The translations under genes and the position numbers were made by a program. Below the pieces are notes generated by a model. The model did not search any database. It had not been told where the DNA came from and worked only from the letters and a program-made list of their open reading frames with translations. DNA of 5,465 nucleotides from Actinomycetota bacterium (GTDB taxonomy: Bacteria; Actinomycetota; Acidimicrobiia; Acidimicrobiales; Microtrichaceae). Location of the stretch: contig JAFDWA010000141.1 of NCBI GenBank assembly GCA_018268735.1, positions 1 to 5,465 on the forward strand. The letters run 5' to 3'. This document shows, one piece after another, positions 1 to 5,465 of the stretch (position 1 is the first letter of the stretch; each line of letters starts with the position of its first letter).

Positions 1-51
1 CGCACCGATGTTGCAAAGACCGATGAATCCGACCACCCGCTCGGCGCTCAC
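1..51 (-). CDS. 3-hydroxyisobutyrate dehydrogenase-like NAD(P)-binding protein, N-terminus only (partial)
   Basis: Only the first 17 codons are in the window. A GTG start at 51-49 shares four bases (GTGA) with the stop of the aldehyde dehydrogenase gene, and the frame stays open to position 1. The peptide reads MSAERVVGFIGLCNIGA (GTG read as Met). This is the first beta strand and glycine-rich loop of the 6-phosphogluconate / 3-hydroxyisobutyrate dehydrogenase family, whose usual form is GFIGLGNMG. Members oxidise beta-hydroxyacids with NAD(P)+. A second in-frame GTG at 36-34 is a possible start, but the GTGA overlap matches the style of the operon. No strong Shine-Dalgarno is visible, so translation is probably coupled to the upstream gene. 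The central Gly of GxGxxG is Cys here (TGC at 15-13), which is odd. From memory, M. tuberculosis has a similar dehydrogenase (Rv0770) two genes from its aldA. The family call rests on 17 residues only. Confidence 0.6.
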   Translation of the reverse strand, partial: MSAERVVGFIGLCNIGA

Positions 52-1526
52 CGGGCGACCGCCACGGACTTGGTCTCGAGGTACTCCTCGAAGCCCGCAA
101 CGCCCATCTCACGTCCGATGCCCGACGCCTTGCAGCCGCCGAAGGGCATGTCCGCCGAGTACCAGACGCCACCGTTGACGCCCATCGTCCCGGTGCGGAC
201 CCGGCGGGCCACGCCGAGCGCCCGCCCCTCCTCAGCGGAGAAGACCGCGCCGGAGAGCCCGTAGGGAGAGTCGTTGGCGATGGAGACGGCGTCGTCGTCG
301 CCGTCGTGGGGGATGACGACGAGGACCGGCCCGAAGATCTCCTCGCGTGCGACCCGGGAGGAGTTGTCGAGGCCGACCACGAGGGTGGGGTCGATGAACC
401 AGCCCCGCTCGAAGCGTGGCGACCGGCCGCCGCCGCACGCGAACGCCGCACCCTCGTCGGCCGCCATCGACAGGTAGCCCTCGACGCGCTCACGTTGACG
501 TGCGGAGATCAACGGTCCGCAGATCGTCGTCGGGTCCGTCGGGTCACCGGCTGCGAGTCCGGCCATCGTCGCGGCGGTCGCATCGACGACCTCGTCCATC
601 CTGGTGCGGGGGACGAGAAGGCGCGTGGTGATCGCACAGCCCTGTCCGGCGTGGGTCGAGACCATGAACCCGGCCATCGCTGCGGCCGACGAGACATCCG
701 CGTCGTCGAGCACGATGAACGCCGACTTGCCGCCGAGCTCGAGGAACACCTTCGTGATGTTGCGCGACGCGGTCGCCATGACCGTGCTGCCGGTCGCCGT
801 CGATCCGGTGAACGACACGACGTCCACGCGTGGGTCCCCCGCGAGCTGCGCACCGAGCGCGTGGTCGCTCGAGGTGACGACGTTCAACACGCCCGGCGGC
901 AGATCGGTCCGCTCCGCGGCGATGCGCGCGACCGCTGCCGCGCACCACGGCGTGTCCGGCGCGGGCTTCAACACGACGGTGCAGCCCGCTGCGAGCGCGG
1001 GGCCGAGCTTGGCGAGGTTGATCTGGTGCGGGAAGTTCCACGGCGTGATCGCCCCGACCACGCCCGCCGGCTCGCGCCACACCCAACGCTGGGACCGCAC
1101 ACCCATCGGCGAGGCCTCGCCGAGGTCGCGCTCCCAGCCGTCGTAGGTCTCGGCGAGGTCCGCGCACCAGCCGAGGTCCTCGACGGGAGCGGTGAACTGC
1201 GGCCCGTCGGTGAGGAACGTCGGTGCGCCGACCTCGGCGGTGGTGAGCGCCCGCATCACCGCTCGGTCCTCCAGCAGCGCGTCGCGCAGCTGGCGCAGGC
1301 ACCGGGCCCGCAGCGTCGGATCCGATGCCCAGGTTCCCTCGTCGAACGCGGTCCGGGCCGCACCGATCGCCGCGTCCATGTCGGCACCGGTGCCGTCCGC
1401 CGCGACGCCGAGGATCTCCTCGGTGGCCGGGTTCAGGGTCTCGAAGGTGCGGCCCCCGGTGGCCGGACGCAGGATCCCGTCGACCAGCACGACGTCGAGT
1501 CCTCCGATGGGGAGCGCGTCGCCCAC
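48..1526 (-). CDS. NAD(P)-dependent aldehyde dehydrogenase (ALDH superfamily, Rv0768/AldA-like)
   Basis: This 492-residue protein is a full-length cytosolic aldehyde dehydrogenase oxidising an aldehyde to a carboxylic acid. The sequence shows the oxyanion Asn in TPWNFP (N164), the cofactor Lys in KPAP (K187), the Rossmann FTGSTATG loop (239-246), the general-base Glu in LELGGK (E263, codon 740-738), the catalytic Cys in GQGCA (C297, codon 638-636) and the cofactor-binding EEIFGP (395-400). All key residues are present, so it should be active. Its substrate cannot be read from the sequence. The start is set at GTG 1526-1524, two bases after the SnoaL stop, with GGGAG eight bases upstream. This gives an N-terminus like that of the mycobacterial homologue as I recall it. 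GTG 1490-1488, preceded by GGAGGA nine bases upstream, is a real alternative and would remove 12 residues. The reading frame stays open upstream to an ATG at 1706, but that would run through the SnoaL gene. In context it may oxidise aldehydes made by the P450s or the SDR (inference). Confidence 0.93.
   Translation of the reverse strand: MGDALPIGGLDVVLVDGILRPATGGRTFETLNPATEEILGVAADGTGADMDAAIGAARTAFDEGTWASDPTLRARCLRQLRDALLEDRAVMRALTTAEVGAPTFLTDGPQFTAPVEDLGWCADLAETYDGWERDLGEASPMGVRSQRWVWREPAGVVGAITPWNFPHQINLAKLGPALAAGCTVVLKPAPDTPWCAAAVARIAAERTDLPPGVLNVVTSSDHALGAQLAGDPRVDVVSFTGSTATGSTVMATASRNITKVFLELGGKSAFIVLDDADVSSAAAMAGFMVSTHAGQGCAITTRLLVPRTRMDEVVDATAATMAGLAAGDPTDPTTICGPLISARQRERVEGYLSMAADEGAAFACGGGRSPRFERGWFIDPTLVVGLDNSSRVAREEIFGPVLVVIPHDGDDDAVSIANDSPYGLSGAVFSAEEGRALGVARRVRTGTMGVNGGVWYSADMPFGGCKASGIGREMGVAGFEEYLETKSVAVAR
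1500..1505 (-). promoter_or_regulatory. Alternative Shine-Dalgarno for a shorter ALDH
   Basis: GGAGGA on the minus strand lies nine bases before GTG 1490-1488. It is a better match to the consensus than the site before GTG 1526. If used, ALDH starts 12 residues later (at VLVDG) and leaves a 38-base gap after the SnoaL stop. Confidence 0.45.
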
Positions 1527-1528
1527 GC

Positions 1529-2083
1529 TCAGCGCTCCCAGATCTTCACGGGCGAGGTGCCGGCCGGGTAGTAGCCGGGCAGCGGTCCGCGCATCGAGCG
1601 GTGCATGCGCGCGGTCATCCCGTCGGAGAGCACCCCGGCGCCCATCATCTCCATGAACAGCGCCGCCGCGTTGCCGAAGTCGAACCAGTCGCGCTGCCAG
1701 TCCCACTGGAAGTCGCCTGCGTAGCGGAACCAGCTGCCGCCGATGCCGGCCACCTCGTAGGTGGAGCCGTCGGGGCGTCGTGCGTCGGCGACCTGGCGCC
1801 AGAACCCGACCACGAACCCCTTGCGGTCGTCGATCAGGATCTCCTCGTAGGGGTACTGCCAGCCGTCGAGGCCGCCCATCTCGGCGCCGAGCGCGATGTC
1901 ACGGATCTCCTCACGGCCGACAGCCATGAAATCCGTGTCCGGGCCGTAGTTCCAGCCGTAGGTGGCGTCCTCGGTGTACATGTCCGCGAGCGGACCCCAG
2001 TCACCGGCCGCCTCGGCGTCGCGGTTGGCCCGGAGCCAGCGCTGCACCATCTCCTCGAGCTCGTCGCGTGGGAATGCGGGCAT
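1529..2083 (-). CDS. SnoaL/NTF2-like domain protein of unknown function (Rv0762c-like position)
   Basis: This is a 184-residue soluble protein with no signal peptide or membrane segment. Residues 1 to about 135 fit the SnoaL / ketosteroid-isomerase-like (NTF2 fold) pattern: an N-terminal helix, then GDWGPLADMYTEDATYGW (27-44), a GREEI helix start (56-60) and strands ending in a Trp-rich segment. The family includes isomerases, cyclases, dehydratases and non-catalytic binding proteins, so the reaction is unknown. Ten Trp residues (16, 29, 44, 75, 95, 118, 127, 129, 133, 182) are a high share for this length. About 45 residues follow the presumed fold, with Met-rich and Gly/Pro-rich parts, and are not typical of minimal SnoaL proteins. 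The start is ATG 2083-2081, with AGAGGA seven bases upstream. It follows the ferredoxin after 29 bases, the only real gap in the cluster. From memory, a conserved hypothetical gene of similar size (Rv0762c) sits at the same place in M. tuberculosis. The fold call is moderate; the function is unassigned. Confidence 0.8.
   Translation of the reverse strand: MPAFPRDELEEMVQRWLRANRDAEAAGDWGPLADMYTEDATYGWNYGPDTDFMAVGREEIRDIALGAEMGGLDGWQYPYEEILIDDRKGFVVGFWRQVADARRPDGSTYEVAGIGGSWFRYAGDFQWDWQRDWFDFGNAAALFMEMMGAGVLSDGMTARMHRSMRGPLPGYYPAGTSPVKIWER
1535..1539 (-). promoter_or_regulatory. Shine-Dalgarno candidate for the ALDH GTG start
   Basis: GGGAG lies eight bases before GTG 1526, inside the last codons of the SnoaL-like gene. 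A competing site, GGAGGA at 1505-1500, lies nine bases before another in-frame GTG at 1490, so the exact start remains open. Confidence 0.5.
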
Positions 2084-2090
2084 GTGTTCG

Positions 2091-2096
2091 TCCTCT
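2091..2096 (-). promoter_or_regulatory. Shine-Dalgarno for the SnoaL-like gene
   Basis: AGAGGA lies seven bases before ATG 2083 in the 29-base gap after the ferredoxin gene. It selects the 184-residue form over longer in-frame starts that run back into the ferredoxin gene. The rest of the gap shows no convincing promoter or terminator. Confidence 0.75.
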
Positions 2097-2112
2097 TCTG
2101 CTCGTGAGGAGC

Positions 2113-2316
2113 TCAGTCCTCGATCAACCTGAGTGCGTGGGTCGGGCAGTACCTCACCGCCATCTCGACGGCCGTGCGGTGCTCGTCCCCGGGACGCTCG
2201 ACGAGCAGCACGACCTTGCGATCGGCGCCGACCTCGAACACCTCCGGCGCCTCGTTCTCGCAGACCCCGTGGCCCTGGCACAGGTCGAGGTCGACTGCGA
2301 CGCGGTAGCCCGTCAC
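2113..2316 (-). CDS. [3Fe-4S] ferredoxin, P450 redox partner
   Basis: This is a 67-residue acidic, cytosolic one-electron carrier of the small ferredoxin type found beside actinobacterial P450s. The cluster motif is CxxHxxC...CP: C13, H16, C19 and C57-P58, each checked at codon level (2280-2278, 2271-2269, 2262-2260, 2148-2146). His stands where a [4Fe-4S] ferredoxin has its second Cys, which predicts a [3Fe-4S] cluster, as known for the M. tuberculosis CYP51-linked ferredoxin. Length is normal for the family. The start is GTG 2316-2314, overlapping the CYP51 stop by four bases (GTGA), with AAGGGAG five bases upstream. The overlap and shared message suggest near-stoichiometric production with CYP51. 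It may also serve the CYP123-like P450 in the same operon. No ferredoxin reductase is present in the window, so the electron source must be encoded elsewhere. Confidence 0.95.
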   Translation of the reverse strand: MTGYRVAVDLDLCQGHGVCENEAPEVFEVGADRKVVLLVERPGDEHRTAVEMAVRYCPTHALRLIED

Positions 2317-3704
2317 CCGCGCTCCCTTCGTCGGTAGCGCACGCGGCACGGCTGGGCGAGCTGCACGACCATCTTCGAGTGGTCGTTGCGGTACGTCTCC
2401 GGTGGCTGCGCGGCGGTGAGCTCCCAGTCGCGCAGCAGGATGCAGAAGATCGTCTTGAGCTGCATCATGGCGAACGCCGCGCCGACGCAGCGGTGCCGCC
2501 CGGCGCCGAAGGGGATCCAGTTCCACGGGTTGTCGAGGTCGTCCTGGCGGGGGTCGACGTAGCGCGACGGATCGAAGCGGTCGGGATCGTCGAACGCCTC
2601 CGGGAGTCGGTTCGACACCGCAGGCGACGCGCCGACCAGCTTGCCGGCGGGGATCGTGAAGCCCTCGACCTCGACGGGTCCCAGGGCCAGTCGCAGCAGC
2701 AGGATCAACGGCGGGTGCAGCCGCAACGTCTCCTTGATCGACGCCTCCAACCACGGGACCTCTCGCAGGTCCTGGTAGGTGATCTCGCCGCCGCCGGCGT
2801 CGGCCAGCGCGTCCATCTCCGCTGTGACGGTGGCCAGGACGTCGGGGTTGCGCAGCATCTCGATGATGAACCACGACGCGGTGGTCGAGGTGGTGTGGTG
2901 TCCGGCGAACATCATCGAGATGAACATCCCGGTGATCACATCGGAGGAGAAGTGCTCCCCGCCGTCGGGGTCCTTGATCGACATGAGCACGTCGACCAGG
3001 TCGCGGTCCGCACCGTCGGCGGGCGGGCCTTCGGCACGGCGCTTCGCCATGATCGCCTCCACGCGCTCGACGAGCGCCACCCGGGCGGCATCCCGTCGGC
3101 GGAAGCTCTCGATGTCCGCGTAGGGGTCGACGAACGCGATCGCGTCGGTCCCGCGTTCGAGGTCGTGGAACAGGTCCGCCACCGACGCGTCGAGCTCCTC
3201 GCGGAACTTCGGCCCGATCAGGCACGCCGTCGAGGTGTAGATGAACAGCTCGGCGGTCCAGTCGAGGAGATCGATCTCGCCCTCGTCGTCCCATTCGGCG
3301 AGCATCCGATCGATCTCGGCGGTGATGGTCGCTGCGTGGCCACGCATGAACTTGTCGCGCAGCGACTGGTTGTGCAGCGCGCGTCGTCGCTCCTCGGGTG
3401 TCGCGTCGAACACGACGCCCTCGCCGAAGACCGGCGTCATGAAGGGGTACGCAGCGGCCTGGTCGAGCTCGTCGTCGGAGGCGCGGAAGAACACCTCGTT
3501 GGCATCTGCTCCCGACAGCAGCACGACGTCGCTGTCGGCCAGGCGGAGCTCGCCGACGTCGCCGCACTCGTCGCGGACCCGCTGCATGAGCCCGATCGGA
3601 TCGACCCGCAGCTCCTCGAGGTGTCCGGTGCCACCGTCGTCGCCGGACACCTTCGGGATGTCGGTCGAGCGCGCCGGCTTCGGACCGGTCGTCGTGTCGG
3701 TCAT
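2313..3704 (-). CDS. cyp51: CYP51 family cytochrome P450, sterol 14-alpha-demethylase
   Basis: A 463-residue soluble P450. CYP51 removes the 14-alpha-methyl group of sterols in three oxygenation steps, releasing formate. The CYP51 signatures are clear: the B'/C region YPFMTPVFGEGVVFD (86-100), the I-helix FAGHHTTS (266-273) with the family His H270, ExxR in KETLR (E325, R328), and heme loop FGAGRHRCVG with thiolate ligand C406 (codon 2489-2487). Large blocks match M. tuberculosis CYP51 as I recall it, including DPIGLMQRVRDECGDVG (35-51) and the C-terminal RNDHSKMVVQLAQP (439-452). F88 corresponds to M. tuberculosis F78. The first ~18 residues are a variable leader, slightly longer than in M. 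tuberculosis. The start is ATG 3704-3702, overlapping the SDR stop (ATGA) with a strong AGGAGGG six bases upstream. An in-frame ATG at 3977 lies inside the SDR gene and is not the start. The true substrate in bacteria that lack sterol synthesis is unknown. Confidence 0.97.
   Translation of the reverse strand: MTDTTTGPKPARSTDIPKVSGDDGGTGHLEELRVDPIGLMQRVRDECGDVGELRLADSDVVLLSGADANEVFFRASDDELDQAAAYPFMTPVFGEGVVFDATPEERRRALHNQSLRDKFMRGHAATITAEIDRMLAEWDDEGEIDLLDWTAELFIYTSTACLIGPKFREELDASVADLFHDLERGTDAIAFVDPYADIESFRRRDAARVALVERVEAIMAKRRAEGPPADGADRDLVDVLMSIKDPDGGEHFSSDVITGMFISMMFAGHHTTSTTASWFIIEMLRNPDVLATVTAEMDALADAGGGEITYQDLREVPWLEASIKETLRLHPPLILLLRLALGPVEVEGFTIPAGKLVGASPAVSNRLPEAFDDPDRFDPSRYVDPRQDDLDNPWNWIPFGAGRHRCVGAAFAMMQLKTIFCILLRDWELTAAQPPETYRNDHSKMVVQLAQPCRVRYRRRERG
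2322..2328 (-). promoter_or_regulatory. Shine-Dalgarno for the ferredoxin GTG start
   Basis: AAGGGAG on the minus strand lies five bases before GTG 2316, within the end of cyp51. It supports a GTG start for a gene whose first ATG-based frame would otherwise be far too long. Confidence 0.75.
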
Positions 3705-4501
3705 GGTTCGCCCTCCTGTTGCGCTTCGGCGGATCGCACCGGGGCTTCCGGCTGCACCTCGAGCACCGCGTAGCGGGTTCCTCGCGGCACCGACACCATC
3801 GACAGGATCGCCTGGGCCATCTCGGCGGGTCGCAACGACCCGTCGTGGCGCAGCAGTCCCCAGTGCCGCCACGACGCGACGACCTCGTCGATCGCCTCGG
3901 CGCTCCACGTCGAGCCCTGCTCGGTCGCCGAGGGTCCGGGTCGCACGATCCCGACCCGGACGCCGGTCCCTTCGCACTCCATCGCCATCGCCCCCGCGAA
4001 GCCTTCGAGGCCCGCCTTGGACGCGACGTAGGCAGCCATGTGCGTCCGAGGGGTCTGGGCGACCTCGGAGGTCACGAACACGACGTCGCCACGGCGGCGC
4101 TGCACCATCGCCGGCACGACCTCGTGGACCAACGCCTGGGCGCCGAGCAGGTTGACCTGCATCTGCCGGGCGAACTCGCCAGGGTCGGCCAGCGTCGTGA
4201 TCGGCTGGACGTCACCGGCGTTGGACACGAGCACCTCGGTCGGCCCCAACCCGTCCTCGGCCCGGCGGACGAACCCACGGATCGACTCGTCGTCCGTGAG
4301 GTCGAGCGCGACGGCGATCGCCTCGCCGCCGTCGGCGACGATCTTGGCGGCCAGGTCCTCGAGGCGTTCGACGCGACGGGCTCCGAGCGCGACCGGGTGA
4401 CCAGCGGCCGCGAGCGCGAGGGCCGTGGCCGCGCCGATGCCCGACGACGCGCCGGTCACGATCGCCGGACGACGGTCGGGATGCGGATCGAAGCGGGGCA
4501 T
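3701..4501 (-). CDS. Short-chain dehydrogenase/reductase (classical SDR, Rv0765c-like)
   Basis: A 266-residue classical SDR, an NAD(P)-dependent alcohol/ketone oxidoreductase acting in the cytosol. Motifs in order: TGASSGIG cofactor loop (16-23), D67 in LDLTD for adenine, NAG (94-96), N117 in QVNLLG, catalytic S145, and YxxxK as Y158 and K162, so the Asn-Ser-Tyr-Lys tetrad is complete. After PG (188-189) the substrate-binding loop carries an acidic, Trp-containing stretch. Arg residues (42-43) just after the second beta strand favour NADP(H), which is inference. The C-terminal ~16 residues are Glu/Gln/Pro-rich and look disordered. The start ATG 4501-4499 shares its A with the TGA of the upstream P450 gene (TGATG), and the stop overlaps the cyp51 start. 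Lying between two P450s, it may oxidise a hydroxylated product or reduce a ketone of the same substrate. The substrate is not readable; a 3- or 17-hydroxysteroid role is possible but unproven. Confidence 0.93.
   Translation of the reverse strand: MPRFDPHPDRRPAIVTGASSGIGAATALALAAAGHPVALGARRVERLEDLAAKIVADGGEAIAVALDLTDDESIRGFVRRAEDGLGPTEVLVSNAGDVQPITTLADPGEFARQMQVNLLGAQALVHEVVPAMVQRRRGDVVFVTSEVAQTPRTHMAAYVASKAGLEGFAGAMAMECEGTGVRVGIVRPGPSATEQGSTWSAEAIDEVVASWRHWGLLRHDGSLRPAEMAQAILSMVSVPRGTRYAVLEVQPEAPVRSAEAQQEGEP
3711..3717 (-). promoter_or_regulatory. Strong Shine-Dalgarno for cyp51
   Basis: AGGAGGG on the minus strand lies six bases before the ATG at 3704. It sits inside the last codons of the SDR gene. 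It fixes the cyp51 start and excludes the upstream in-frame ATG at 3977. It is the best ribosome binding site in the cluster, so cyp51 may be translated more strongly than its neighbours (inference). Confidence 0.85.
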
Positions 4502-5465
4502 CAGGTGCTCGCCCCCGGACGAGGCGTGATCGACGTCGGAACGCTGGAGAACCCTCGGACGTTCACGGAGTGGACGCGCTGCAGTCCGGCCGGGTCGAGG
4601 TCGTAGCCGTCGATCGCAGCGACGAGCTCCTCGAGCGCCACACGTGCTTCGAGGCGTGCGAGCGACGAACCCAGGCAGAAGTGGCGGCCGAACCCGAAGC
4701 TCGCGATCTGCGGCAGCGGCTCAGGCCGATCGAGGTCGTACACGTCCGGGGAGGAGAACACCCGATGGTCGCGGTTCGCTGAGCCGACCAGCAGGAGGAC
4801 CCGGTCGCCGGCGGGGATCACGCCGTCGTACATGGGGACGTCCACCGCGGCGACCCGCCCGAGCATCTGCGAGGACGTGTCATAGCGCAACGTCTCCTCG
4901 ATCCACGCCGGGATCCGCGACGGATCAGCGAAGGGCTTGGCTCCCTCGTCGGGATGCACCCACCCCCAGTACCAGGCGTTCGCGAGCAGCTTCGTCGTGG
5001 TCTCGTTGCCTGCCACCACCATGAGGAACAGGAAGCCCGTGATCTCGTCGTCGGTGAGTCGGTCGCCGTCGATCTCCGCTGCGAGCAGCGCCGAGGTGAG
5101 GTCGTCGGTCGGCGACGCCTTGCGCTGGGCGAGCATGTCCGCGTAGTAGACGACGAGCTCGAGCGCGGCAGCGGCGCCTTCTGGCGGCACGTCGCGGATG
5201 CCCTCCTCGCGGTGCACGAGCAGGTCCGACAGCCGACGCAGCTCCTCACGGTCGGCGACGGGAACCCCCATCATCTCGGAGATGACGTCCATCGGGAGGC
5301 GCCCGGCGAAGTCGGAAATGAAGTCGAGGTCGTCGGGGGTCTCGAGCATCCGGGCGATGTAGCCACGTGCGATCTCGCGGATGCGGGGTTCGAGCTCGGC
5401 GACGCGCCGCGGCGTGAAGCCCTTCGAGACCAGTCCCCGCATCCGCCCGTGCATCGGCGGGTCCA
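4501..5465 (-). CDS. cyp123: Cytochrome P450, CYP123-like (5' end beyond the window)
   Basis: The frame is open to the right edge and 320 complete codons are visible. The first residues read DPPMHGRMR, the usual DPPxHxxxR stretch in the C-helix region, so roughly 85-100 N-terminal residues are missing. The Met at 5454 is internal, not the start. Numbering from that Met: I-helix AGNETT (148-153), ExxR in EETLR (E187, R190), NRDHRVF (227-233), and heme loop FGFGRHFCLG (253-262) with ligand C260 (codon 4677-4675). Blocks such as LVSKGFTPRR, LPMDVISE, LTSALLAAE and RYDTSSQ match M. tuberculosis CYP123 (Rv0766c) as I remember it, and the gene holds the same place two genes upstream of cyp51. The reaction of CYP123 is not known to me; a hydroxylation of a hydrophobic substrate is likely. 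The stop TGA 4503-4501 shares one base with the SDR start. Its redox partner is probably the ferredoxin downstream. Confidence 0.93.
   Translation of the reverse strand, partial: DPPMHGRMRGLVSKGFTPRRVAELEPRIREIARGYIARMLETPDDLDFISDFAGRLPMDVISEMMGVPVADREELRRLSDLLVHREEGIRDVPPEGAAAALELVVYYADMLAQRKASPTDDLTSALLAAEIDGDRLTDDEITGFLFLMVVAGNETTTKLLANAWYWGWVHPDEGAKPFADPSRIPAWIEETLRYDTSSQMLGRVAAVDVPMYDGVIPAGDRVLLLVGSANRDHRVFSSPDVYDLDRPEPLPQIASFGFGRHFCLGSSLARLEARVALEELVAAIDGYDLDPAGLQRVHSVNVRGFSSVPTSITPRPGAST

Noticed and set aside
306..1571. Long plus-strand reading frame (421 codons) opposite the ALDH gene
   Set aside because: It is antisense to a gene with complete catalytic motifs. Its translation is Arg/Gly/His-rich with no recognisable domain, as expected from a GC-rich complementary frame.
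2084..2112. Possible hairpin (GCTC/GAGC) in the ferredoxin-SnoaL gap as a terminator
   Set aside because: The stem is only four base pairs and is not followed by a T-run. Such matches are expected by chance at this GC content.
2113..2340. CYP51-ferredoxin fusion, as known in Methylococcus capsulatus
   Set aside because: The cyp51 frame ends with TGA at 2315-2313. The ferredoxin starts at GTG 2316 in a different frame with its own Shine-Dalgarno, so these are two proteins.
2133..3773. Long plus-strand reading frame (546 codons) opposite cyp51 and the ferredoxin
   Set aside because: It spans two well-supported minus-strand genes, has low-complexity Arg/Val/His-rich content and shows no motif. 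It is a shadow frame caused by codon bias.
3702..3977. Extended N-terminus of CYP51 from an ATG at 3977
   Set aside because: The extra 91 residues lie within the SDR gene in another frame and are low-complexity. AGGAGGG and homology place the start at 3704.
5452..5454. ATG at 5454 as the start of the CYP123-like P450
   Set aside because: The frame stays open upstream with Asp-Pro-Pro just before it, completing the DPPxHxxxR motif found well inside P450s. The gene is cut by the window edge.
1..5465. Mobile element, CRISPR, tRNA or repeat array
   Set aside because: I saw no terminal repeats, transposase motifs, spaced direct repeats or tRNA-like sequence. Almost every base is within a metabolic gene on one strand.

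Overview
The window is a GC-rich stretch of actinobacterial-type DNA, read entirely from the minus strand. It holds five complete genes plus one cut off at each end. With the genes written in the direction of transcription (high to low coordinate) the order is: CYP123-like cytochrome P450 (start lies beyond the right edge), short-chain dehydrogenase/reductase (SDR), CYP51 sterol 14-alpha-demethylase, a small [3Fe-4S] ferredoxin, a SnoaL/NTF2-like protein, an aldehyde dehydrogenase, and the first 17 codons of a 3-hydroxyisobutyrate-dehydrogenase-like (beta-hydroxyacid dehydrogenase) gene running off the left edge.

The order P450 - SDR - CYP51 - ferredoxin - small conserved protein is, as I remember it, that of the Mycobacterium tuberculosis cyp51 locus (Rv0766c cyp123, Rv0765c, Rv0764c cyp51, Rv0763c, Rv0762c). 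The CYP51 and CYP123 proteins share long motif blocks with the mycobacterial ones. This points to an actinobacterium (Mycobacteriales, or a more distant lineage such as Acidimicrobiia). The genus cannot be fixed from this sequence alone.

The genes are packed like one polycistronic unit. P450/SDR share one base (TGATG), SDR/CYP51 overlap by four (ATGA), CYP51/ferredoxin overlap by four (GTGA), and there are 29 bases between ferredoxin and SnoaL. About 2 bases separate SnoaL and ALDH, and ALDH overlaps the last gene by four (GTGA). There is no gene-free stretch longer than 29 bases. I see no RNA gene, mobile element, repeat array, CRISPR or convincing terminator. The promoter should lie to the right of the window.

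Functionally this looks like an oxidative module acting on a sterol, steroid or other hydrophobic substrate. Two P450s would do the hydroxylation or demethylation, fed by the ferredoxin (no ferredoxin reductase is visible). The SDR, ALDH and beta-hydroxyacid dehydrogenase would oxidise alcohol and aldehyde intermediates, and the SnoaL-like protein has an unassigned role. The P450, ferredoxin, SDR and ALDH family calls are well supported. The joint pathway is inference. The most notable points are the direct attachment of the ALDH and dehydrogenase genes to the cyp51 operon, the Trp-rich SnoaL-like protein, the plant-type Phe in the CYP51 B' region, and a Gly-to-Cys change in the nucleotide-binding motif of the last gene.
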